A stretch of 64,000 nucleotides of DNA from Umbelopsis ramanniana AG (lineage: Eukaryota > Mucoromycota > Umbelopsidomycetes > Umbelopsidales > Umbelopsidaceae): positions 113,239-177,238 of the forward strand of contig NW_026252139.1 in NCBI RefSeq assembly GCF_025399195.1, given 5' to 3'. Positions 10,333 to 24,660 of this stretch are shown here, piece after piece; positions within the stretch are counted from its first letter, which is position 1, and each line of letters begins with the position of its first letter. Under the pieces are notes generated by a model that worked only from the letters and a program-made list of their open reading frames with translations, was not told where the DNA came from and made no database searches. Position numbers and translations under genes: made by a program.

Positions 10333-11163
10333 TAGGCAATGTATAAAATTACGTCAAAGTATAAAGTGGGTACTTGAGAAGTAGAAATCGTTTTTTCCCT
10401 TACGTTCCTTGTCTAGGTGGATCGTGCAGCCAATCAGATAAAGAGCTCACCTGCGGATTGTACTACAGACTCCGCTTCGCCACAGGGATGCAATCAACCC
10501 AAGCCGTGCCACTTTCCTTACTTAACACTACTTGCCGAGGCATCGTCTTTATTCGAATTATGTATTTATATCGAATCCAAATTAACAGAATATGTCGAAA
10601 GGATACTAAAGCAAGCAGATCGAAAACAAAATTTAGAAAATTCGCAGAACATACCTCATGTCAGACTGACGTGTTTGAGTGACACTGGAGTGGAGTTCGG
10701 TAGGATGTTCTAATCTGATTGAAATAGTAATAAGCACGTAATTGTCCTTTGAAACCAGATAATCTTCACCATATGCTATCTTCAATCTCATTATTCCCTG
10801 TTGTGCCTATACAATGTAGACCTTGATCCTCCTGTCGAAGATATCCTGTTCGTTAGCAAGAAATAATGACGTCCAGTGACGGCATTGTGAATAAACGAAT
10901 GAAGGATTGACAATCGTTTCCATGGAACTTCGGTGTATCGATATTTGAAGTGAACCTGAAGGAATAAAATTAGATACATGGGCCTTTGATACTATATCTC
11001 AGTTCAATGGTAACAGCCACCATCAACACGCACTGGTACGTTTCAAACCCAGGCTTGTGACTTTGTTACAAGAACTCCAAGCAGTCGCGTTGAACGGCGC
11101 GTCGAGCACAAAATTTCCAGACACGGTGCCTTGTAGGATTCCTGGTCACACTGCACTGCAGCA
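10333..11163. other. Divergent intergenic region
   Basis: This 830-base region separates the divergent Rcr-like and CAC2 genes and should contain both promoters. A plus frame at 10417-10713 stays open for 98 codons with fairly protein-like composition but has no ATG start and an in-frame stop just upstream. I do not call it. Confidence 0.4.
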
Positions 11164-13341
11164 ATGAAAGCAAAGGTATTTAATGCTCCAAAACCATGCT
11201 TAAGCAAATTGGAACTAGCATTCACACTTTTCCCGGCCGTCAATAACTCTGTTTCAAATTTTTCCAGCCCATCGAGATCAATTGGCATGACAGGGAGGCT
11301 GTATATTCTGTAGATTTCTCACCAAACAGCAATCGAGTGGTCACTGCTGGCGCAGATGGCACAGTTCGGGTAAGGCAATCGTCTTCCGTCGAGGTCATAT
11401 CACCGATAAAAATCTAACACTTCAACTGCAATTCATAGATATGGAGCATCGTCCAAAGGGCTCAATCAGCAGCTGTTAGTGAATTATCCACATCAGCCAA
11501 CACTAATATGCCTGTGGAAGTAGATTTTCTTTCAGAACTAAAACGGCATACTGCCCCTGTGAATGTGGCTCGCTTCTCACCATCTGGTCTATATATCGCT
11601 TCGGCTGGGGATGGTAATGGCCATAGATGAATGTTGCAAATGATGTAGTTTTTGTCTTAACATGTCACCTTCAAAATAGATACCAACGTTATTATTTGGA
11701 AGCCCACCGACGTGAAACAAGTTACATTTGGAAGTGGAAATGCTGATTACGAAAAGGAATCTTGGGTAGCGCATGCAATACTGAGGTAAGTCGAACACGA
11801 CCTAGCTCGTATATGGAAAAAATCAAATACAGTCACTGAAACTAGGCTCACAGAGGACATACCAAAGAGATTTATGACCTGGCATGGTCACCGTGTGGAC
11901 GGTACTTTATAACTGGAGCTATTGATAACACTGCTTGTGTCTGGAATTTGGAAGAGAGTAGGTTGAATGCGAGGGTTGTATGACGCTTGGTACAAAAATT
12001 AAATGTGATTGTGTATAGAAAAATGTATAAAGGTGTTGGCAGACCACACACATTATGTACAAGGAGTTGCTTGGGATCCACTAGGAAAGTATATCGCAAC
12101 TCAGAGTAGCGACAGGTATGTAGATGACGAAAAGTCCATTGCCTCCCGATACCGTTAAACGTGCTGATTCGCCATATTCTCAGGTCCGTGGCAATGTATA
12201 AATGTACAAATGATAATCATGGCAATCTCGTCATTGGAAGCTGCGCTAAAAAGCATTATAAACTTGATCGGTCAAAATTGCTATCAAACATCGCGAAGGG
12301 CATGCAAGAAGACAATGTAACAAACCTACCATCGACGACAGCGCCAGCAACCAGCGGTCAAACCTTTCGATTGTTTCAAGATGAAAATCTTGTATCCTTT
12401 TTCAGACGACTAGCGTTTAGTAATGATGGAGCACTTCTCATCACCCCGGCTGGACTTTACAAACAGACGAATGATGATAATGTAGCGGATATGGATACAG
12501 ATGATACTTCAAGCCATGGCGGCGATGGCGCAGCAAACAATGATACGCAAAACACTATCTACGTTTACGCAAGAAATACAGTCACACAGTAAGTAAAAGG
12601 ATCATATTTGCGGGCAAAGAATGCTATCAAGCGTTAACATTGATTTTTTACTGTCACAGACAGCCTGTTGCATTTTTTGGAAATTATAGCAAGGCTGCTA
12701 TAGCAGTAAAGTACAGCCCTGTTAAATACCAACTTCGCTCTAAACGCGGGATCGTTAAACCAAGTCAATTCGCATTACCATATCGTATGGTGTTTGCCGT
12801 AGCGACACAAGATGCCGTCTTTGTCTATGATACCCAGCAGAGTAAACCACTTTGCATGCTCTCTGGCATGCACTACGCTTCCATCACTGATATTAGCTGG
12901 TAAGGATCGTTCATCTGAAAGGTATTTGACAGGCACTAGCTCGACATACTGACCTAATTTGGACATTATATAAGGTCATCTGATGGAAATGTTTTAATGC
13001 TAACGTCCAATGATGGCTACTGCTCAGTTGCTGTGTATGACAAGGAAGAACTCGGGATACCATATGAAGGAGAATCAGCTAGACCTGCAGGAGACATGCT
13101 CGAAAAAATGCCAATCGTACAGGAGCCACCACAGATCAAGACTGCTGAGCAGCCGCGACCTTTGACCGCTTTAGACACTTGGGCCCGCAAAGTCGAATCA
13201 CCTACCATAGCGCCTGCTACTAGTCCTAGTCGAGACAATAAGCGACCTATGGCTGCCGCACCAGCAGAAGCTAAACCAGGCGAAAATTCACAGCAAAAGA
13301 AAAAACGAAGGATTGCCCCGACACTGATAAGTAGTTTGTAG
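11164..13341 (+). CDS. CAC2: CAF-1 chromatin assembly factor, p60/Cac2 subunit
   Basis: The WD40 subunit of the replication-coupled H3-H4 histone chaperone CAF-1, acting at PCNA-marked forks in the nucleus. The first exon is tiny (ATG AAA GCA AAG, 11164-11175). Exon 2 (11268-11369) continues [19 protein letters not shown], matching the conserved N-terminus of the family. Later exons give WD-type repeats: [91 protein letters not shown] and [14 protein letters not shown]. Phases agree at every junction I checked. The C-terminal tail is Pro/Ala-rich and ends in a basic KKKRRIAP run, probably a nuclear localisation signal. An acidic insert ([11 protein letters not shown]) occurs near 12480. It lies 263 bases upstream of the checkpoint kinase on the same strand. 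Confidence 0.9.
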
Positions 13342-13604
13342 TGCTACAGTACAAGGAAAAATAGCTTGTATTATTTTATTAGCGCTTCCTTTAGTATAAT
13401 AGTAAAAGATATTGGTTGGATAAACCATATTTGTTTCTTGGGCAAAGATGAAACAGCATGAAGAAAAGACCATGCTGGTAGTACAGTGCTTGATACGCCA
13501 CGCCCAAACTTTTGACAATCGAAAATTTGGCTCTCGTAGTCAGTCGGAGGCGATAATTTTCTTTTAGTCCTTTTCTTACATTTCCGCTCCATTTCTCGCT
13601 GCTC

Positions 13605-16505
<2,901 letters not shown>

Positions 16506-17924
16506 GCGCCAAGCCCATTACTGCTGCCTACCAATGCCACTGCTATTTTGACCTCGAGTTTCTTTGCCACACCACACCTTCTATTGCTGTCAACCCCCGT
16601 AACAAACACACCCATAAATCATGCATCCTATTTTATTAAACTACACCACACGTACAGAATACCTATTGAGAGAAACGTGGTGAGATGCGCCCCTGTTGGG
16701 TAGTATAGGGCTTGTGTAGCGACCGCATACAACTTTTCTTTGACCCTGAAACCATAAGTGGAGAAGCTTTTTCTAGCATCTTCCAATAATAATTTCAAGC
16801 CAATATGATTGGCTAGAGGTTACAAAAGGTTGATTGTGCATGGGGTTGCCTCTATAGCCAACGTGCCATATCTGTCTGGCCGGGCTCTGCAGCGGCACAT
16901 GGGAAAATTTAGACAGTCCTCTATTGAGAAGCAAGGTATTTTTGGCAAAGTTGTACCGCTTCACCACCGGAGTGTAGGTGCGTTGTACGTCTACGTGGAC
17001 TGTCAGGTAAGGCTTATTGGTGAGATGTCACGGTTGGCATGTGTTTTAGGCTTTTCATTTGAAAAACCTGGTTGTACATGTAACAGCGTTAACTTTATTT
17101 TTATTTATTTTCGTTTTGAATGGCTCTGTGGCCGGAAAACGGCTGCATCATGGTCACTTATATCATAAGGCAGTGGAGCGTCATACAGAATAGGTGGTGT
17201 CAAGCCCAAAAAAAAAAAATGACATGGAAAAATACAATAATGAATCTCCGCCCCCGAATGACCGCAGTTCCATCCAGCATTGCCGTTGTTAACGCATAGT
17301 AGACGTCGAACATGGGGAAGATAGAGTTTGTGGGCAGCTATATTAAGGACTCAATCAGATTTAGTCAATATATCAAGTTATGCAGAATAGCCGATCTGTT
17401 GATTTTGGGCCGTTACAAACCCCATGCTCTATTTCCATATGCGTTGGATTGTTGTTGGCGCTTGTTGTAGAAGGATAGCCCACACTGGAGTATACACGAT
17501 CCATAAAATGTACATGACAACTCATGGCATTAAGATAAAATATGTATCCACCTCAGTCATTGATACTAGAACAAATAAAAACGGGTAGTCGGGTTGATAC
17601 TTGGATTCTCAGGCCTCTCGTCTTCTTTGCATCATCGGAAATCCTCGGTTCGGAACCAGCTGCTGAGGTTGACCGAACATCGATGAGGGAATAGAGAGTT
17701 CGCCATGGTGTTATTTGGCACGTCAATTATGATAATTGAAATGGTAATGAATCGGGTGATATGACACGTCTGAAACGCTTATTGCTTTTTGTATTTTTAT
17801 TTTAGTATTTTTGTTTTTAAAATTTTCTGTGATTTCTATTGGAAGAGAGCCAACTCTCTTTTTTTGTCTAGAACCAGGCTCTCTGTCTTCACCTATTTTT
17901 TTTCTTTTTTGTTCTTGACGAATC
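16506..17924. other. Intergenic, no gene seen
   Basis: About 1.4 kb. A 119-codon plus frame at 16809-17168 has no recognisable features. An 11-base A run lies near 17209. The 150 bases before the phosphatase gene are T-rich, as in a fungal 5' leader. Confidence 0.45.
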
Positions 17925-19807
17925 ATGGGTAATAATCCTTCGAAGAAATCCGGCAAAGAACGCCCAAAGAGTCTCCCAAGCCGCCTTGAACTGCCAGACA
18001 ATGATTTTAGTACAAACACCGCATCGTCTGTCAGCTCGATTCTCATAAATTCACAAAATTCCTATAATCGAAACAACCAACAGCAACAGCAGCAAGCACA
18101 ACAAAGCGCTTTAAGCCAACTTAATCCAAACTATCCGACAGGCCGCAAAGGATCACCGCCGCCAGGAGCAACCAGCAATGGTCCAGAATTGGAATCTCCC
18201 GAAGACGGCAATGCCGCTGACAACGATGTCGATTCAAACCAATTGACTGTCAACTCAATTAATCAGCTCACCGTGAGCTCCATGATCAGTATCAATGGAA
18301 AAACCATGGATATTGATGACTATATACACCGACTTTTGGAAGCTGGTTACGCGCCAAAGGTATCCAAGCAACTTTGTTTAAAGAATGCAGAAGTCACTGC
18401 TATCTGCCGAGCCGCTATGGACGTATTCCTCAGTCAACCCGTGAGTGTCACCAACTTTGTTGCCATTACATCAACTATACCGTTTTCCTTTACGTCGTAA
18501 AAAAACCCCATGTTTATGTATCGGCACAGCTGTATGCTTCATGTCTTTCTTTCTCTGCTAACCAAGGAAATTTCCTCCCGACTAGTCTTTGATCGAATTA
18601 ACTCCTCCTGTCAAGATTGTAGGAGATGTAAGTACTCACTCGATGTCAGGACTTTTTGTCCTAGCCTCACTGCGGTTTCTAAATACCCTTTGTTCAACTC
18701 CATAGGTCCACGGTCAATTTACGGATTTGATTCGGCTATTTGATATGGGCGGTTTCCCTCCAACCTCCAATTATCTCTTCTTAGGAGATTATGTTGATCG
18801 TGGAAAGCAAAGTCTGGAAACCTTCCTATTACTATTATGTTACAAGCTCAAATATCCTGAAAACTTCTTTATTCTACGAGGCAATCACGAATGTGCCAAT
18901 GTCACTAGAGGTACGTGGATTTTGACTATGTAGAGAATTGAGTGGTGTGCAGCTCACCCTTGTGCCGTGACTATCCAGCTAACCGTCTTTATCCCTTTCT
19001 CCCAACAGTGTATGGCTTTTATGATGAATGCAAACGCCGATGCAACCCCAAGATCTGGAAAACATTTGTAGATGTCTTCAACACACTTCCTATAGCTGCT
19101 CTTGTAGCTGGTAAAATCTTTTGTGTACATGGAGGTTTAAGGTGAGCACTCACATGGTAAACCGATAGTTGACAAGGCTACATATGACTCATACGCTTCA
19201 CCTAAAGTCCGTCGATGCATAGTATGGACGAGATTCGCAATATCCAACGACCAACTGATGTGCCGGATTATGGACTGCTTAATGACTTACTGTGGTCGGA
19301 CCCGTCGGAAACAGCTATCGATTGGGAAGATAACGAGAGAGGAGTGAGTTATTGCTTTGGAAAGAAAATTATCAACGAGTTCTTAGCCAAGTTCGATTTG
19401 GACCTGGTTTGCCGAGCACATATGGTTGTTGAAGACGGCTACGAGTTTTTCAACGAACGGACCCTGGTTACTGTATTTTCGGCACCAAACTATTGTGGAG
19501 AATTCGACAACTTCGGTGCAATCATGAGTGTTAGTGAGGAGCTGTTGTGTAGCTTTGAGGTACAGTTTCCAATGGGCTTATCTTTTTACACATCTTCCCA
19601 AACTAACAATCCTATTTTGTTTTCGGTTACACAGCTGTTGACACCTGCAGATCATCCATTGGCAAAGGAAAGACAAGGTCGCGGAAAGAGGCGAACTAGG
19701 TATGTATTGTATTTGTTGTGCTGTATGGATAAGCGAAGCCGGATTTTTAAATGTCATGCTTTTGAAATTGCAGTCCACCGCTTCAAGATGTCCGTCAAAG
19801 CGTTTAA
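17925..19807 (+). CDS. PPZ-type Ser/Thr protein phosphatase (PP1 superfamily)
   Basis: A fungal-specific PP1-like phosphatase that in yeasts controls ion homeostasis, salt tolerance and cell integrity and is inhibited by Hal3-type subunits. The protein starts [15 protein letters not shown], a myristoylation-type N-terminus. A disordered Ser/Asn/Gln-rich extension of about 120 residues follows, with a poly-Q run and two copies of an NQLTV-type unit ([18 protein letters not shown]). The catalytic core starts near [14 protein letters not shown] and has the metal and phosphate motifs [36 protein letters not shown] and [11 protein letters not shown]. Seven exons join in phase: the first is 17925-18440 and the last is a short one giving [11 protein letters not shown] Crz1-like gene faces it. 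Confidence 0.9.
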
Positions 19808-21659
19808 TTAAAGCCAAGCAAGCTCCACTTATTATCACAATGTTCAGTCCAGCCAACAAAACCGCAACAAACTCCACAAGGGTTGTGTTTTCTGTAATGT
19901 ATAAAGTTCTCTACTCCCCCCTCTCAATCAACCAAATCAAAAAGTCATGGAAGCTCCAATTTCGCCTTGCTCTCAAGTCGATGCTTAAATCCCACCCATT
20001 CCCCCCCATATACTTTCTTCTTTTTTCCTCTTATTATATTCTTCTGCTTCTTCCACCTTTGACATGTTTGTTTCTTGTTACATTCTGCTCGATATTGGAG
20101 CCTCTCGTGTTGTATGTAATGGATTACCATCGAAGCGACTAGGTAGACTAGTTCATTATTTTCCTTTTCTCTTTTTTATTCCACATCTGCCCCTCCTCCT
20201 ACACTAGGCGCTTCACCTTCTTTTTTGCTTTAGCACTGTGATTCAACGGATAACTTTGTAGAGTTTTTATAGCATTCAACGTCTTTGATTTTACATACTT
20301 GATATTCTATGCTATTTGCCTCTCTTTCTTTCTTCTCTCTTCAAACTTTCTTCTCCCTTTATTACTACTTTTGACTTTTTTTTATATATCTCAAATACAT
20401 GTTTTCCGCATGAACCAACCAAATACATTGTTCCGATGAAGGGGTGCAAAGTTTAGCACGTGTGGATATGCTAATACCCAAACTCAAGCTGAACGCTTCG
20501 CTCACAAAGATAGTGCCTAATACGTCATCGACAAAGTGTACGGAACGAATGACATCTTCCACTATTTATTAGTGTGAAGTGCTTTTGACTTTTTGTTTCA
20601 ATCTCCACGTAGAGCGGATCTGTGTGCCGGGGGACCTGGACCTTTGTGGTGCGATTAAATTGGGCAGGCAGGTGGGAAAATAGGTTGGTGGATAAATGTC
20701 TCAGTATTTGATACTTGCAAGAGGTGAATGAATTTTTTTGTTTGCCAAGGCTTGGGCCATTAAAAGACACCTCTAGATCAATAAGATGAGGTGCGTTGAT
20801 ATAACCGTTTGTTGGTCTCAGTTGGTCAGACTAGACAGCATGGGAGGGAAAAAAAAAACCTGATTGCCAGAAGTGACTGCCCTGAAAGCCATGTAATGTA
20901 GGAGGCAGCATTCGTGGCCGCAGTGCAGAAAAGAGTTGATGCGGTTGATAGGCAACAAAGACTTTTTTGCGGCCTAGGCACTCCCATATATGCACTTACA
21001 ATGCTACGTGTTGCAATATGCTATGTTATCATTTTCGTGTGTTGCATTGATCTCGCTTACCCTTTTCAAGCATTTGCATGGACCGTGCAGACGCAATCTG
21101 ATTGAAAGATATCAGTTCTTAAAAGAGTCCGTACCACCACCCCACAAACAACTGCACAAGACCGTAAACAAAAGAAAAGTAAGTTTTGTGCCTTCGTTCA
21201 CTCTCGCTTTCGGAATCATACCGAATATGTCATGCCATGAATTGAGATGAGAGAGACTGGTTTTGGTCCAAACAGAAGGGGGAAATTTTTTGGTGAGGCT
21301 GCGCAATACACAATGGGCTTTTCCCACTGAGCTGGGTTTTTTTTTTCTTCCCTGTCTTGGTAAATTGAATGTGCAAGTAAGCCAAATTTATTTTTTTTAT
21401 CTTTGGAAATTTGTATACATGAGAAAAGGTAATGCAAAAAAAAAAGTTTTTTTCTGTACAAAGAAGGATCGTAGGACAAGAAAAGCAGATGATAATGAAA
21501 AGGCAAGTATGGACAATGAAGAAAGAGAGATCGAAAGAAAATGGAACCAAAAGAACTAGAGTAAAAAAAAAAAAAAGCAAAGCCAAGCCAAGCAATACTT
21601 GAATGATTGCTGCTCAGGTCCCATCTCTTTCAATTTTTTGGTATGGTTGAGGGTTCCTT
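19808..21659. other. Intergenic between convergent genes; long pyrimidine-rich stretch
   Basis: About 1.85 kb. 19980-20400 is strongly T/C-rich on the plus strand. 21330-21580 has several A or T runs of 8 to 13 bases. Frames in this region are low-complexity and unsupported. It probably holds long 3' flanks. Confidence 0.45.
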
Positions 21660-22445
21660 TTACCGATCAAGTAAATGTCGTCCTTTTCGACGTTTAGTTT
21701 TCATCTCTTGTACTTGAGGGCTTGACCTGCAAATTTCCTCCATACGAAAATGGCGTCGGAGAGCATCTGTTCTTGCAAATGAGCGTTGACAACAAGGACA
21801 AACATACGGTTTGACTCCAGTATGAACCCGGATGTGGCGCTGTAAATCATGTTTACGAGCAAATGCTCGAGGACAGAGGGGACATTGACATTCTCGAGTT
21901 AAAGGTTTGGTTTTAGCTTGGCCTTTCTTCGCTGTAACTACAATTGGTTCAGGTGGCATGGTTGGATCAGTTGAATCACCTTTCAAGGAAACTCCGCGAC
22001 TAGAATTGTAGTACGAGGGGAACCCGTCGACCTGATTTCCAGGGGATGTTGGTATGTTGTCAGAGGGCAAAACTCCTGGACCGACAGTAACCATGTCGTC
22101 TACGTACGCAAGTGGCTCTTCAAAATAATCGGGCAACATCATATACGCTGCGGGCGAGGCAAGATAATCAGTGCCAGCCGTGTCTAGTAGTCCGCACGTA
22201 TAGCTTGTATATTCTGACGAGTCGCTCGCAAGATCATTGAAACTAGCGTTATTATCCAGAAAGTCAAAGTCCTCCGAGGGTGAAGTGACCAAAGTTGGAG
22301 AAGGTGCCATTTGACGCTGCATGGCGTCAAGTGAGGAAAATAATAGGGAAGATGAAGATATGTAGGCAGATGAAGACATGAGGGGGAACGAAAGTATATT
22401 TCCATCATCCCACTCGTGATTTGATAGTGTAGCGACAGTAGACAT
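21660..22445 (-). CDS. C2H2 zinc-finger transcription factor, Crz1-like
   Basis: A single exon of 261 residues, starting MSTVATLSNHEWDDG. The first 180 residues are acidic and Ser/Pro-rich, as in an activation domain. Two zinc fingers follow: CPLCPRAFARKHDLQRHIRVH (classical C2H2, 12-residue spacing) and CPCCQRSFARTDALRRHF, then MEEIC, where the last ligand appears to be Cys (C2HC). The pair resembles the last two fingers of the calcineurin-responsive factor Crz1, including the ARTDALRRHF segment. The tail is basic (KTKRRKGRH). I saw no convincing PxIxIT calcineurin-docking site, so regulation by calcineurin is not shown. It could instead be another fungal two-finger regulator. It is convergent with the PPZ-type gene. 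Confidence 0.72.
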   Translation of the reverse strand: MSTVATLSNHEWDDGNILSFPLMSSSAYISSSSLLFSSLDAMQRQMAPSPTLVTSPSEDFDFLDNNASFNDLASDSSEYTSYTCGLLDTAGTDYLASPAAYMMLPDYFEEPLAYVDDMVTVGPGVLPSDNIPTSPGNQVDGFPSYYNSSRGVSLKGDSTDPTMPPEPIVVTAKKGQAKTKPLTRECQCPLCPRAFARKHDLQRHIRVHTGVKPYVCPCCQRSFARTDALRRHFRMEEICRSSPQVQEMKTKRRKGRHLLDR

Positions 22446-22569
22446 TGGATTCTTTGCTAAAGAAGGGAGGGGAAAACGAGAGAAAGAGGAAGAAAGGAGA
22501 ATGAGTGCAAAGAGAAAAAAAAAAAAGAAGCAAAAAGGCTGTTCTGCTTAAGACGGGTCGGCCCCATCC

Positions 22570-22577
22570 TTTATATA
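22570..22577 (-). promoter_or_regulatory. TATA box of the Crz1-like gene
   Basis: TATATAAA on the minus strand, about 125 bases before the ATG at 22445. The leader between them is T/C-rich on the coding strand. Confidence 0.5.
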
Positions 22578-24660
22578 TCAATCTCCCGCAAACCAAAAGC
22601 TGCGTTTGCCACGCATGACAGAAACAACATCTTATAATTAAACCTGTTGCATATATTTAGCTGCCACACCATTATATGAAGCACTGTGGTTTCATGGATA
22701 TCTTTCACACACCGTGGGTATGCAACATAAATCCTCTAGTCTAAGGATCATCACAATCTATGTCTTTGAGCACTCGCTCTATCATTTGTATAGGCGTGTT
22801 TGTGCAAGCAAGAGTGTGTGTATATGTTTGTGTATCCTCCTTCCTGTTACGGTTGTCCCAATATAGGAACCTCACAAATAAAGAACCGGAAGGTGAGATC
22901 GAGAACCAAAATGAATGGGTGGGATTGAGCACAAACTGTCCCTGGAGGTGGACGCTGTACTAAAATGCAGTCACTCTTGTTTGCAGGTATATTCCTTTCC
23001 TTGGGAGTAGATGAAAGACAGAAAAAAAAATACTCTCTACTAAAGTGGTCGTTAACATTCAATCTTTTTACGCGAGCAAAGGCTTCTCTTCCCAATTATT
23101 TTACAGCACTTCGTTCAAATCATTCACATACCAACTTTAGTACGGTTGAGCGTACTAAGGTCGCCTCCTGAAAAACAAGAAGCATTACTTCATAACAGGA
23201 CTTTTATTCCATTTCGTTCTATCAGTGAATGACTCGGAAGGGGGAAAGTGATAGATATAGCCATGTTAATTTGGTTGTAAGCAACTATCAGAAAGAGTGT
23301 AAGCGGTTATCTTCAGCTCTTTCCATGAGGAGCGTGTTCTTTCGTCAATTTTGTGACATGGCTGATTCCCTATCAATCAAGTAAACCATGCTGGATACTA
23401 CTTATAGTAGGCTGATATGAAGCTTCCATTTGGCATCAAGAGGGGAGATGATCCTTAACCTTTCTTTCGGTCCTTAAGTAACACATTTTTCAAATTTGGA
23501 TATGCATTATGACAGCAACGTCATAGTCAGCATAATCAACTCCTGGCACTGGGGATATCATCTACGCTAATAGATTGTAAATAGTTAGCATATACTCATG
23601 CTGACCATTAACTAAAAAGAAATTAAACTCCAAGCTGCACACCGCAATCACTGAACGTAAGGATACAATTTGCTGACATTTATGTAGCAACCTTGCTCGA
23701 CTCAATGTTAGCTAAACTCCAATTATCGAAACCTTGAAATGGTTACCTCCCAGAGATCACCTCATAAATCGCATTGATCGATCATCATTCTATCTCTTGT
23801 GACGGCTCGTGACGATCGGTCGAAAATCAGATACATTCTGTACCTTTCCATGCCGAAAAATAAGTAGCAAAAACATAAGGGGGTTTTCATGCTTTCGGGT
23901 AGCGCAGTCAAGATCTGGCATCCTGGACCCTGAAACTGGATTTACGTTATTGGGAGGTAAAATCCCCCATGACACAAATCTCTATGCCATATGAGTTACG
24001 ATATTCACTTCAGAATATCGTCTCGTTCCAAAAATGTGGTATGTAAATTAGTAACGACACTTTTGATTATATTTTGAATCCACAACTTTCCTAAAGGAAT
24101 GAAGTTGTAAAATGATCGCTCATTGGCCATAAAGATAGACATGAAAATGAAAACCGCACGAGTAATTTCACTGATGTGTGTGAAAGATCTCAACTTCGAC
24201 CTCCCTTTAGAAAAAAACCCCCTACAATCCAGATTTTTACCACGTGAGTTTGCCGCTGTTCTTCATACATTGCATGCTGACAGCGGACTTGACGGATGGC
24301 ATAATGTTGTTTGCTTGGTCGGGATAATGTAAATGCATATATCACGCGTTATGGGAGAGGAAAAGAGATACGAAAGCCTCATCATACTCCGTTGGATGTA
24401 GGTTTAGGAGCCGTAATGAGACAGTTTTGGGCTGGACCATTCATCAAAGAGTCCATGGCACAGAGCCACCACTTTTTCTTCGATCGCCCAATGATATGAT
24501 CGTGGCTAATTGGCATTTCAATCGGACCTGACCTCCTTGTGCAAACCTCCACCCAGTTCTTGAGTTACTTGTAAGTGATTGCCACCATATCTCTACCGCC
24601 GGATTGCACACCCCGCCGCCATAAATAACAATAAGGTAAATTTTTTTTAGTAGGATTAGA
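22578..24660. other. Long intergenic region, no gene seen
   Basis: About 2.1 kb upstream of the Crz1-like gene and downstream of pantothenate kinase. Frames of 60 to 70 codons (for example near 23800-23990 on both strands) show no motifs or splice context. No RNA gene was recognised. Confidence 0.4.

Noticed and set aside
10417-10713. A 98-codon plus frame with protein-like composition.
   Set aside because: No ATG start, an in-frame stop immediately upstream, and no convincing upstream exon in the short gap.
11007-11043. An ATG at 11007 as the start of CAC2.
   Set aside because: The tiny exon at 11164-11175 (MKAK) joined to PIEINWHD matches the conserved family N-terminus and gives a shorter intron.
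19980-20400. A long pyrimidine-rich tract as a possible regulatory RNA.
   Set aside because: Low-complexity T/C sequence is common around genes here, and I see no conserved fold or promoter.
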